64,000 nt of DNA. Origin: an uncultured Pelagibacteraceae bacterium (GTDB lineage: Bacteria; Pseudomonadota; Alphaproteobacteria; Pelagibacterales; Pelagibacteraceae). Position 1 is the first letter of the stretch. Each line of letters begins with the position of its first letter. A program made the translations under genes and the position numbers. The stretch lies in contig CACNCD010000002.1 of assembly GCA_902618855.1 (NCBI GenBank), positions 80,033-144,032 on the forward strand, written 5' to 3'. Shown in pieces: positions 26,379-34,506 of this stretch. The notes under the pieces are model-generated. The model was not told the origin of the DNA. It made no database searches and saw only the letters and a program-made list of their open reading frames with translations.

Positions 26379-27528
26379 TTTTCCTAAATCTTAAATTACT
26401 TCTACTTAAGTCACTTATTTTAGTACATCCCATTAATTTCATATCTCGTTCTAGTTCAGCTTTATATTGACCTAAAGCTCTCTCGACGCCAGCTTGACCT
26501 GCTGCAGCTAATGCATAAAGATAAAGTCTTCCTCCAGAGCAGGCCTTTGCACCTATTGACAAGGCTTTAAGCATATGGGTTCCTCTTTGAAATCCTCCTT
26601 CGCAAATAACATCAATTTTATCGCCAACAGCATCTACAATTTCTGACAATTGATCAAATGGAGATCTTGATCCATCAAGTTGTCTTCCTCCGTGATTTGA
26701 AACCATTATTCCAGTGCATCCAATATCGACTGCTTTTTTTGCATCTTCAACACTCATTACACCTTTGAGTGCAAAATGACCTCCCCATTGAGAACATAAT
26801 TTCTCTGCATCTTTCCAATTCATAGATTGATCCAACATAGTAGAAAAATAATTACCTATTGAAGTATTAGTGCTAGTACCTTCTTTTACATAATCTTGGA
26901 GATGTGGTAGTTCAAACTTACCTTTTGTTAAATAGTTTATCCCCCACATTGGTTTTATAGCAAAACTAAACAAGCTTGATAATGTAAGTTTAGGGGGAGA
27001 CGTAAATCCAGTTCTTAGATCTCTTTCTCTATTTCCTCCTGTTATGGTATCTACCGTTAATGCCATAACATCAAACTTAGCAGCCTTAGCCCTCTCTAAA
27101 CAAGAGTCATTTAAACCTCTATCTTTATGAAAATAAAATTGAAACATTTTTGGAGTATCAATCATAGAAGATATTTCCTCTACACTTACAGTCGCTAAAG
27201 CCGAAACCCCAAACATGGTATTAAATTTTTGTGCAGCTTTTCCAACAGCTCTTTCTCCATCGTAATGAAAAAGTCTTTGTAACGCTGTAGGAGCACAATA
27301 AAAAGGAAGGTCAATTTTTTTTCCAAAAATAGTTGTTGAAAGATCCACATTCTCAACTCCTCTCAGCACATTTGGGACTAAGTCTACATCATTAAAAGCA
27401 CTAGTATTCCTTTTATAGGTAATTTCATCATCAGCAGCCCCATCAATGTAATGAAAAATTGGGGATGGTAATTTTTTCTCAGCTAACTTTCTAAAGTCAT
27501 AAAAGTTATGACAGTCTTTTAATCTCAT
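26368..27528 (-). CDS. FMN-dependent alpha-hydroxyacid dehydrogenase, copy 2
   Basis: A 386-residue paralogue of the preceding protein, clearly related along its full length. Both begin with a DCHNF-DFR pattern followed by KKLPSPIFHYIDG. The signature SNHGGRQLDGSRSP and the FMN phosphate site EGGFQRGTHMLKALSIGA are intact, with Glu replacing the usual Asp. Both copies retain the core catalytic residues, so neither looks like a pseudogene. The pair looks like an old tandem duplication. Substrate specificity cannot be read from the sequence. Confidence 0.9.
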   Translation of the reverse strand: MRLKDCHNFYDFRKLAEKKLPSPIFHYIDGAADDEITYKRNTSAFNDVDLVPNVLRGVENVDLSTTIFGKKIDLPFYCAPTALQRLFHYDGERAVGKAAQKFNTMFGVSALATVSVEEISSMIDTPKMFQFYFHKDRGLNDSCLERAKAAKFDVMALTVDTITGGNRERDLRTGFTSPPKLTLSSLFSFAIKPMWGINYLTKGKFELPHLQDYVKEGTSTNTSIGNYFSTMLDQSMNWKDAEKLCSQWGGHFALKGVMSVEDAKKAVDIGCTGIMVSNHGGRQLDGSRSPFDQLSEIVDAVGDKIDVICEGGFQRGTHMLKALSIGAKACSGGRLYLYALAAAGQAGVERALGQYKAELERDMKLMGCTKISDLSRSNLRFRKNGS

Positions 27529-27536
27529 AATTAATT

Positions 27537-28064
27537 TTAGAATTTTTTAAGAAAATTAAACATATAACTATTTGCCCCAGGATTTTTATCTCCTAAACTC
27601 GCGTTAGATATATGGTTGTAAGATATGCCAAATTGACTTTCTCTAGGTAATTCTAACGATATTTGTACTTCACTTTTAAATTCAACTAAATGTCCCAAAT
27701 CCTTTCCATCTCCTTGATTATATACTCCCGGGGTAAAGCTTGGTGTAATATTAATATTACCAACTTTATACATTGCCTGTACACCTGTATAAAAATAGCT
27801 TGAATTATCCTGAGTAATTAATGCTCCTGTAATTGGTGATAATGTTCCTAAAAAACTATCTCTTAAAAGATTCTCATTTTGATGTTGAAAACCAATTATT
27901 TGTGATCTTTTTCCATCATCGCTAAAATCAAACATACCTGTGAAAATACTAATTTCATGTTGTTTATCTGAAATTTTTTTTGTTTCTTCGCTTTTCAAAG
28001 GTGATGACACTAGTAATAAAATTACAAAAAAGAAAAAATATTTATTAATAATTTTTGTTTTCAT
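27537..28064 (-). CDS. PagL-like lipid A deacylase / acyloxyacyl hydrolase family protein
   Basis: This 175-residue secreted protein has a signal peptide (hydrophobic residues 8-24, then SEET) and a beta-barrel-like pattern ending in phenylalanine, usual for outer-membrane barrels. The motif SYNHISNASLGDKNPGANSY matches the PagL catalytic region with the His-x-Ser pair. PagL removes the 3-O acyl chain of lipid A. The gene is eight bases before the hydroxyacid dehydrogenase, in the same direction. The family is my recognition; activity on lipid A in this organism is unproven. Confidence 0.75.
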   Translation of the reverse strand: MKTKIINKYFFFFVILLLVSSPLKSEETKKISDKQHEISIFTGMFDFSDDGKRSQIIGFQHQNENLLRDSFLGTLSPITGALITQDNSSYFYTGVQAMYKVGNINITPSFTPGVYNQGDGKDLGHLVEFKSEVQISLELPRESQFGISYNHISNASLGDKNPGANSYMFNFLKKF

Positions 28065-28094
28065 AAAAAGTTAATGTTTTTTTTATATATACAA

Positions 28095-28466
28095 CTAAAC
28101 TTTTCTAAATACCAATTTTTTAAGTATTATTGCACCTCCTATTAAAAATAACAATACCGGCAATCCCCATAGAATAAACGTATTTTTATTCAAATTTGTG
28201 TCGTAAACAATCCATTCTCCATATTTTTCTATTAGTAAATCATAGATTTCTTTCTCATTTAAACCTTCATTGATTTTTTTATTTATAAGAAGTTTCATAC
28301 TCACCGCAAAATCGGATTGAGAGTCATAAATTGATTGACCTTGACAGATTAGACACCTTAAATTTTTTGAAATCTTTAATTCTAACTGATCATTACTTTT
28401 GGCAAGAGCAACATTGTTAATATTAAAAATAAAAAATAATATGAAAAGAAATTTTAGTATTTTCAT
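28095..28466 (-). CDS. ccmH: Cytochrome c maturation protein CcmH
   Basis: A 123-residue thiol-reducing protein. It has a signal sequence, the CXXC motif in LRCLICQGQSIYDS (about residue 38-41) and a C-terminal membrane helix. It keeps apocytochrome c cysteines reduced at the periplasmic face for heme attachment. The protein is the short CcmH/CycL type, without the TPR domain (CcmI) found in E. coli CcmH. It overlaps ccmG by four bases and is the last gene of the ccm group. Confidence 0.95.
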   Translation of the reverse strand: MKILKFLFILFFIFNINNVALAKSNDQLELKISKNLRCLICQGQSIYDSQSDFAVSMKLLINKKINEGLNEKEIYDLLIEKYGEWIVYDTNLNKNTFILWGLPVLLFLIGGAIILKKLVFRKV

Positions 28467-28984
28467 TTGATTATTGAATTTATTTCTTTAAGCGCATCCT
28501 CGGTTAAATTTCCAATAAATGTTTTTATAATTTTTTTATCTTTATTTATAATAAAAGTTTCTGGTATACCATAACCACCAAACTCTATCGCAATAATTCC
28601 GGTTTTATCGATTATTGTTGTAGAAAAAGGATTTCCAAGTTCTTTTAAAAACTTCTTTGCTTTCTTTGGATTATCTTTGTAATTTAATCCAATAATCTTT
28701 ACAGAAAGATTTGAGCTTAATTCCATTAACTGTGGGTGTTCCTCTCTACATGGTGCACACCAACTTGCCCAGATATTTAAAATATAAAAATCACTATCTT
28801 TAAATATTTCGTTAGAGGTAATCTCTTTATTCGAAAAAAGTTCTGTGGCTACAAATTCAGGCAATTCTCTTTTTTCAGATTTTTCTGGAACATAAATACT
28901 TGAAGTATTTAAACTTTTTAAAAATATTGCAAAACAAAAAATTAAAAAAAATATTAGTACGGTAAGTAAAATTTTATTTTTCAT
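28463..28984 (-). CDS. ccmG: Thiol:disulfide interchange protein CcmG/DsbE
   Basis: A 173-residue membrane-anchored thioredoxin-fold protein. An N-terminal transmembrane helix is followed by the active site WASWCAPCREEHP and the cis-proline region GIPETFIINKDKKI. It reduces CcmH or apocytochrome cysteines for heme ligation. The start overlaps the end of ccmF by 11 bases, so expression of the two is probably coupled. Confidence 0.95.
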   Translation of the reverse strand: MKNKILLTVLIFFLIFCFAIFLKSLNTSSIYVPEKSEKRELPEFVATELFSNKEITSNEIFKDSDFYILNIWASWCAPCREEHPQLMELSSNLSVKIIGLNYKDNPKKAKKFLKELGNPFSTTIIDKTGIIAIEFGGYGIPETFIINKDKKIIKTFIGNLTEDALKEINSIIK

Positions 28985-30851
28985 GAAATCTATTATATAA
29001 ACTTAAGAAACCTCCAAAAGCTAATAATAAGGTAGATATCCAAATCCAAATCATAAAAGGCTTTATTTGATATCTTACATTAAAATATTCCTCTCCTTTT
29101 ATTGTATTCATTACTAAAAATTTATCCTCAAATAAGCTTACTTTAATATCAGCCTCACTAGTAATTATTATAGGTTGATCATAAATTCTTAGCTCTGGAT
29201 TAAACTCATAGATTTTTCTTTTATCCTCTATTGTGAAAGATCCTACAATTGACTGATAGTTTTCTTTTTTAATACTTTTTATAGAACTAAAGCTTATTTT
29301 TGCATTTTCAAAATCAATTTTATCTCCAACCCTTAAATTTGCTGTTACCTCTTTTGATAGAATAGCATTAAGAACAATACTTAAAATTAAAAGACTAAAA
29401 CCAAAATGTGCTATCTTTTTTGAAAAATTATATAAATTTTTTGAAAAAAAATCTTTTATAGTAACAAAAAATAAATAGAGAGATGCTGATAACAAAAGAA
29501 TATTTGTTAAACTTGATTGACCAAATTTATAAAATAAAAAATATGATAAAAATAAAGAAACTAAAAATAAGGTAATAAGTTGAAATTTATTATTTATGTT
29601 CGTTTCTCTTATCCACTTAAAATTAGGACCAATAGACATGAAAACTAAGAAAAAAATTAAAAGAGGCATTATTAGCTTGTTATAAAATGGTGGCCCTACA
29701 GATATTTTATTATCACTAATAACCTCTAAAAAAATTGGATAAACAGTACCAATTAAAACCACTGACAAAAAATACATTAAAAACCAGTTATTAATTAAAA
29801 CTGAAACTTCTTTACTCAAAAAATAAACTTTACTGTTATCTTTTTGATCTTCTTTATTGAAAAAGAAAAAAATTATTAGTGATAAAAATATTAATAAAAA
29901 TAAGAAACTTAAAATAAAAACACCTCTTGTTGGGTCATTTGCAAAAGTATGTACAGAATTTAAAATCCCCGATCTTACCAAAAAGGTCCCACACATGCTT
30001 AAAGTAAAGGTTGCTATAGATAGAATTATTGTCCAGGATTTTAAAATTTCTCTTTTTTCAAAAACTAAAATGCAATGAACTAGAGCTGTTAAGCAAATCC
30101 AAGGCATTAAGGAAACATTCTCGACAGGATCCCAAAACCAAAAACCTCCCCATCCAAGTTCGTAATATGCCCAAATTGAACCTAGCATAATACCTATAGT
30201 TAAAAAAACCCAAGATATTAAAATCCATAATTTAATGTTTTTTGCCCAATCTTTAGAAATATAATTTTCAACTACTGCCGCAAGCGTTGCAGAAAATATC
30301 AATGATGTTCCTACATAACCGACATACAAAATTGGGGGATGAATCGCTAAAGCTGGATCCTGTAAAATTGGATTAAGTCCTAAACCTTCGTTTGGCCTAG
30401 GAAATAAATAATTAAAAGGATTTGATGTAAATAAAACAAATGAGAAAAAACCAATTATAATCACTTGTTGAAAAACCAAAGTTAAAGCCCTGTATTGTTT
30501 CGGTTCGCCTCGAGAACTAAGTAAAAATAAGAATAAAAATAAAGTTAAAACTAATAACCAAAGTAACAAGCTACCCTCATGATTCCCCCATGTACCTGAT
30601 ATTTTGTAAAAAATTGGTTTATTAGTATGTGAATTATTAAAAACAGTTTCATTGCTAAAATCAGATATAACAAAACAAATTACCAAACTAGTAAAACTAA
30701 TGATTACAAAAAAAAGTTGTAAAAAAGATAAAGAGAAAATACGTTTGTCTATAACTTTTAAGTAATAACTTTTTAAAGATATTGTAAAAATTAAAATCGA
30801 ACTTACAAGTCCCATTATCAAAGAATAAAAGCCTATATGATTAGCTAACAA
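28974..30851 (-). CDS. ccmF: Heme lyase subunit CcmF
   Basis: A 625-residue polytopic membrane protein with about 14 hydrophobic segments. The tryptophan-rich WWD motif is ELGWGGFWFWDPVENVSL, and GTWGNHEGSLLLW and HPPILYVGYVG near the N-terminus are further family signatures. CcmF with CcmH forms the complex that links heme to apocytochrome c. It starts one base after ccmE. Length is close to other CcmF proteins. Confidence 0.97.
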   Translation of the reverse strand: MLANHIGFYSLIMGLVSSILIFTISLKSYYLKVIDKRIFSLSFLQLFFVIISFTSLVICFVISDFSNETVFNNSHTNKPIFYKISGTWGNHEGSLLLWLLVLTLFLFLFLLSSRGEPKQYRALTLVFQQVIIIGFFSFVLFTSNPFNYLFPRPNEGLGLNPILQDPALAIHPPILYVGYVGTSLIFSATLAAVVENYISKDWAKNIKLWILISWVFLTIGIMLGSIWAYYELGWGGFWFWDPVENVSLMPWICLTALVHCILVFEKREILKSWTIILSIATFTLSMCGTFLVRSGILNSVHTFANDPTRGVFILSFLFLLIFLSLIIFFFFNKEDQKDNSKVYFLSKEVSVLINNWFLMYFLSVVLIGTVYPIFLEVISDNKISVGPPFYNKLIMPLLIFFLVFMSIGPNFKWIRETNINNKFQLITLFLVSLFLSYFLFYKFGQSSLTNILLLSASLYLFFVTIKDFFSKNLYNFSKKIAHFGFSLLILSIVLNAILSKEVTANLRVGDKIDFENAKISFSSIKSIKKENYQSIVGSFTIEDKRKIYEFNPELRIYDQPIIITSEADIKVSLFEDKFLVMNTIKGEEYFNVRYQIKPFMIWIWISTLLLAFGGFLSLYNRFHEK

Positions 30852-30852
30852 T

Positions 30853-31269
30853 TTATTTTTCTCCTAAAGCTTCTTTTACTTCTGGTGGCATATAATTTTC
30901 ATCATGTTTCGCTAAAATTTTTACAGCTTTAAAATAATTTCTATCTTCTAAAAATCCCTCTGCTACAACTCCTTTATTTTCTGCAAATAAATTTGGGACT
31001 GATCCTGAATAACTTACACTAATCTCATTTTTAAAATCTGTAATAACAAAGTTTATTTTCTCGGAGCTTATACTTATAGATTTGTCTTTCACCATCCCAC
31101 CAACTCTAATTTTTTTAGTATCTATAGTTTTTAAAACCTTAACATCGGTTGGTGAAAGAAAAAAAACTACATCTTTTTCTAAAGATTTTAAAATTAAAAA
31201 AACTGATAGTATCGCTGATAAAATAATTGCTAATAGGAATAAAATTCTTAATTTAACCTTTTTTACCAT
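30853..31269 (-). CDS. ccmE: Heme chaperone CcmE
   Basis: A 138-residue periplasmic heme carrier with one N-terminal transmembrane helix and an OB-fold domain. The covalent heme histidine lies in [12 protein letters not shown], and the RVGGMVKD strand is typical. CcmE receives heme from CcmC and hands it to CcmF/H. It follows ccmD by 14 bases. Confidence 0.96.
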   Translation of the reverse strand: MVKKVKLRILFLLAIILSAILSVFLILKSLEKDVVFFLSPTDVKVLKTIDTKKIRVGGMVKDKSISISSEKINFVITDFKNEISVSYSGSVPNLFAENKGVVAEGFLEDRNYFKAVKILAKHDENYMPPEVKEALGEK

Positions 31270-31283
31270 TTTAGGATATTAGA

Positions 31284-31517
31284 TTAAATTTTAGTAATTG
31301 AGTTATTTAACAGTATTTCTTTATTTATTTTTTGATCCTTGGCGATTTCTATCTTTTCTTCACTTAAGGATCCAAATTTAAGAATATATTTTTTCTGTTC
31401 TTTCAAAAGTTCAAGTTTAGTTAATAAATATAATGACGTGAAACTTGCCAGGGTAAAAAAAAATGAAGACCAAACATACAGTCCATACCCTTTCATTGAA
31501 ATTAGTTCATTAATCAT
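31284..31517 (-). CDS. ccmD: CcmD-like heme exporter protein
   Basis: A 77-residue protein with one hydrophobic segment (GLYVWSSFFFTLASFTSLYLL) followed by a charged tail. The GYGLYVWSSF start is typical of CcmD, which helps release holo-CcmE. It overlaps ccmC by four bases (ATGA). The C-terminal 25 residues are more variable and may be longer than in some relatives. Confidence 0.88.
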   Translation of the reverse strand: MINELISMKGYGLYVWSSFFFTLASFTSLYLLTKLELLKEQKKYILKFGSLSEEKIEIAKDQKINKEILLNNSITKI

Positions 31518-32221
31518 AATCTATCTAATCCTTTATTTTTTATCTTTATCATTTCCGTATTAAATTTCATCAAAAAAATCAACAAGGAGAATAGGGCAAA
31601 TGCCGCAGTCATGATAAATAATGGTAATAACATAGATGAGTGAATAGTTGAATCGCTTAAAATTTTTATTGATTGACCTTGATGCAAAGTATTCCACCAA
31701 TTAACAGAAAACTTTATTATGGGAATATTTATTGCACCTATAATGGCAATTAAGGAACTTATTTTTATTGCTCTCTCTTTATTCTCAATAACCTTCCATG
31801 ACAACAAGTATATTAAGTAGAACAAAGCTAAAATTAACATAGATGTAATTCTTGCATCCCAAGCCCACCATGTTCCCCAGGTTGGCTTTCCCCATATTGC
31901 TCCAGTTACTAAAGCAATTATACTAAAAATAAATCCTGATGGAGCTAAGCTTTTTGATATTAAAAAAAAAGTTTTATTTTTAAAAATAAAAATACTTAAT
32001 GATAAAAATGCTAAAACTGAAAATATACCTAAAGCCATCCACGCAGCAGGAACATGAACATACATTATTCTAACCGAGTGACTTTGTTTATAATCCTCAG
32101 GAGATAGGATTAAAGCCTCAGTAAGTCCAATCGTTAAAACAACGATAAACAAAATAGATATAAATTTTGTTAATTTAGAAGCAATTTCAAATATTTGATT
32201 TGGCTTTAAAAGTTTAAACAT
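31514..32221 (-). CDS. ccmC: Heme exporter CcmC
   Basis: A 235-residue membrane protein with six hydrophobic segments and the WWD motif WGKPTWGTWWAWDARITS. Conserved histidine regions include RIMYVHVPAAWMA and NTLHQGQSI. It loads heme onto CcmE. It is the first gene of a ccmC-D-E-F-G-H group; ccmA and ccmB are not in the window and must lie elsewhere. A hairpin with a U-tract lies 40 bases upstream, so the promoter is probably in the short AT-rich stretch between them. Confidence 0.96.
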   Translation of the reverse strand: MFKLLKPNQIFEIASKLTKFISILFIVVLTIGLTEALILSPEDYKQSHSVRIMYVHVPAAWMALGIFSVLAFLSLSIFIFKNKTFFLISKSLAPSGFIFSIIALVTGAIWGKPTWGTWWAWDARITSMLILALFYLIYLLSWKVIENKERAIKISSLIAIIGAINIPIIKFSVNWWNTLHQGQSIKILSDSTIHSSMLLPLFIMTAAFALFSLLIFLMKFNTEMIKIKNKGLDRL

Positions 32222-32267
32222 TTTGGGTTAATTATATTATTAAAGAAGATTTTTTAAATTATTTTTT

Positions 32268-32333
32268 TAAAAAACTCTGATCAAGAATGCTGAGGGAGAT
32301 AATAATAAGGGAAGTTTATGCATTCCTGACCAG
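32268..32333 (-). ncRNA. Hairpin RNA between hspQ and ccmC: candidate small RNA or terminator
   Basis: On the minus strand CUGGUCAGGAAUGC (32333-32320) pairs with GCAUUCUUGAUCAG (32290-32277) over 14 pairs. Two of them are G-U, and both would be mismatches on the plus strand, so the minus strand is the RNA. The stem is followed by AG and UUUUUU, as in an intrinsic terminator. The 29-base loop has two pyrimidine stretches, CUUCCCUU and CUCCCUC, complementary to Shine-Dalgarno sites. Possible promoter bases are TTAGAC (32366-32361), 17 bases, TATTCT (32343-32338). It may instead be only the hspQ terminator. About 180 bases here contain no gene. Confidence 0.5.
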
Positions 32334-32402
32334 AATAAGAATAATCTATAATAATCTTATGTCTAAGGTTTGCGATAAATGTGTTTAAAAAGTGACCTTT
32401 AA

Positions 32403-32723
32403 CTAATTAGATGGCTTAAAATAAGTTGAGCCTTTTTTACCTGAAAATATTTCATTAATTAAAGGATGTTTTATAGGCTCATCTGAATCGTCATTAAGCA
32501 AATTCTGTTCTGAAACATATGCCTCATATGTTATCTCATCATTTTCAGCCAATAAATGATAAAAAGGCTGATCTTTCCTTGGTCTTACATTTTTAGGAAT
32601 AGATTGATACCATTCCTCTGAGTTATTAAACTCAAAATCAACATCATAAATAACTCCTCTGAAATCAAAGTGCTTATGTTTGACTACATCTCCAATGGAA
32701 AATTTTGCTTTTTGAACAGGCAT
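32403..32723 (-). CDS. hspQ: Heat shock protein HspQ
   Basis: This 106-residue protein matches the HspQ/YccV family. Conserved stretches are FSIGDVVKHKHFDFRGVIYDVD, DQPFYHLLAEN and YEAYVSEQNLL. In enterobacteria the protein binds hemimethylated DNA and acts as a specificity factor for the Lon protease. It has about 80 AT-rich bases upstream, shared with the divergent YciB-type gene. Confidence 0.93.
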   Translation of the reverse strand: MPVQKAKFSIGDVVKHKHFDFRGVIYDVDFEFNNSEEWYQSIPKNVRPRKDQPFYHLLAENDEITYEAYVSEQNLLNDDSDEPIKHPLINEIFSGKKGSTYFKPSN

Positions 32724-32802
32724 TAATATAAATATGGATATTTAAAAATAAAAATCAATAAAAAAAATTATAAAACTTTTATTAATATGTTAATATCTAT
32801 GT

Positions 32803-33354
32803 GTGAATAAATCTTTTGTTAAATTTGTCACAGATTTTGGACCTTTAGTTGTCTTTTTCTTTTTTTATTACAATAGTGACAAAAATCTCAAAATTGCAAT
32901 TCCCCCATTCATCTTAGCAACAATTATTTCTTTAATCATTGTGTGGTTTATTGAAAAAAAAATACCAATGGTTCCATTAATAAGCGGAGTTTTAATAACT
33001 TTTTTTGGTGGTCTTACAATTTATTTTGATAATGCTATTTTTATTTATATTAAACCGACAATTATAAATATATTGTTTGGTTTAACTTTGCTTTTTGGTA
33101 AGTTTGTCACTGATGAGCCTATTTTAAAAAAACTAATGGGAAAGTCTATTTCGATAACTCATCAAGGTTGGGAATTATTAAATAAAAGATGGATGTATTT
33201 TTTTTTCTTTATTGCTATATTAAACGAGCTTGTGTGGAGAACACAATCTGAGGAATTTTGGGTAAATTTTAAAGTATGGGGATTATTGCCCATAACTTTT
33301 ATATTTACAGCCTTCCAAGTTCCACTGATAAGTAAACATAAGATTAATGAATAG
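32803..33354 (+). CDS. Septation protein A family membrane protein (YciB/IspZ)
   Basis: A 183-residue inner-membrane protein with five or six hydrophobic segments. Signatures of the family are FVTDFGPLVVFFFFYY near the start and the central RWMYFFFFIAILNELVWR. It has been linked to cell envelope and division functions, but its biochemical role is not settled. The start codon is GTG. Its end overlaps the next gene by eight bases. Confidence 0.9.
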   Translation: MNKSFVKFVTDFGPLVVFFFFYYNSDKNLKIAIPPFILATIISLIIVWFIEKKIPMVPLISGVLITFFGGLTIYFDNAIFIYIKPTIINILFGLTLLFGKFVTDEPILKKLMGKSISITHQGWELLNKRWMYFFFFIAILNELVWRTQSEEFWVNFKVWGLLPITFIFTAFQVPLISKHKINE

Positions 33355-33691
33355 AAATTTAAAATTAGTAATCAACAATTCATCAAAAAGTGTAGAAAGA
33401 AAATATTTTTTTGAGAGAGATGAGTTAAAGATCATTTTAGATTTATATGCTCAAATGGTATCTAAAGGATCTTGGAAAGACTATGGCCTTACAATATCAA
33501 GCAGACAGATTGGTTTTGATGTGTTTAAAAATTCTACAGAAAATGCAATGTACAAAATATGTAAAAATCTTAAACCAAGTAATAAAAACCTAAAATATAC
33601 AGTAACTGATTCAAGAGGTAAAATTCTTAAAAATTCTAATAATTTAGATAGTATGTTAAGGAATACTAATTGGAAAAAATTAACTGGTTAA
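33347..33691 (+). CDS. DUF2794 family protein
   Basis: A 114-residue protein of a family restricted mainly to alphaproteobacteria. The motif FERDELKIILDLYAQMVSKG and the following WKDYGLTIS agree with DUF2794. The function is unknown. It overlaps the preceding YciB gene by eight bases, so the two are co-expressed. Its stop abuts the convergent Bax inhibitor gene with no spacer. Confidence 0.85.
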   Translation: MNRNLKLVINNSSKSVERKYFFERDELKIILDLYAQMVSKGSWKDYGLTISSRQIGFDVFKNSTENAMYKICKNLKPSNKNLKYTVTDSRGKILKNSNNLDSMLRNTNWKKLTG

Positions 33692-34447
33692 TTATCTTCT
33701 CTGACCGAAAAGCCTTAAAAGCATTATAAAAAGATTTATGAAGTCTAAATAAAGAGTTAAAGCTCCCATGACAGCTTTTTTTCCAATTATCTCTCCACTG
33801 TCAGTTGCTGCATACATATTTTTAATTTTTTGAGTATCATAAGCTGTTAGACCTACAAATATTAGAACTCCTAAAATCGAAATTATAAAATACATCATTG
33901 AAGATTTTAGAAAAATATTTACCAGTGAAGCAATTATAATTCCAATTAAACCCATAAATAAAAAAGATCCAAGCTTAGTAAGATCTCTTTTAGTTGTGTA
34001 TCCGTATAGGCTCATAGCACCAAATGTTGCTGAGGTAATAAAAAAAACTCTTGCTACACTTACTCCAGTATAAACTAACAAAATCCATGATAACGATAGT
34101 CCCATTAAAGACGCGAAAATCCAAAAAACAGTCTGTGCTTTTGTGGAGCTCATTTTATTTATTCCAAAACTCATGTAAAAGACAACACCAAGAGGCGCTA
34201 ACATAACTATCCATTTAAGACCTGAAAAAAATAAAGCATTTCCAAAACTCGTAAATCCAGTTATTGCTCCATTTACATCTGTAACAACTGAAGTTTTAAA
34301 AGAGATAAGAGCTATAATCCCTGTTAACAAAATACCAGTTGCCATATAGTTGTAAACTTTGAGCATGTATGATCTTAAACCTGCATCCCAAACTACAGAC
34401 TTTTTAGCAGCAGTCGCTTGAAAAATATTTTGTCTATTAAAATCCAT
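33692..34447 (-). CDS. Bax inhibitor-1 / YccA family membrane protein
   Basis: A 251-residue protein with seven hydrophobic segments. Family hallmarks are LRSYMLKVYNYMATGILLTG near the N-terminus, SLYGYTTKRDLTKLGSFLFM in the middle and TAYDTQKIKNMY before the last helix. YccA in E. coli interacts with the FtsH protease and eukaryotic members act as calcium leak channels. No specific partner can be read from the surroundings. Confidence 0.92.
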   Translation of the reverse strand: MDFNRQNIFQATAAKKSVVWDAGLRSYMLKVYNYMATGILLTGIIALISFKTSVVTDVNGAITGFTSFGNALFFSGLKWIVMLAPLGVVFYMSFGINKMSSTKAQTVFWIFASLMGLSLSWILLVYTGVSVARVFFITSATFGAMSLYGYTTKRDLTKLGSFLFMGLIGIIIASLVNIFLKSSMMYFIISILGVLIFVGLTAYDTQKIKNMYAATDSGEIIGKKAVMGALTLYLDFINLFIMLLRLFGQRR

Positions 34448-34506
34448 AAATTATATATAGTAATTTTTTAACAAATATTCAAGAAGTCAAAATAATTGTA
34501 ATTTTT

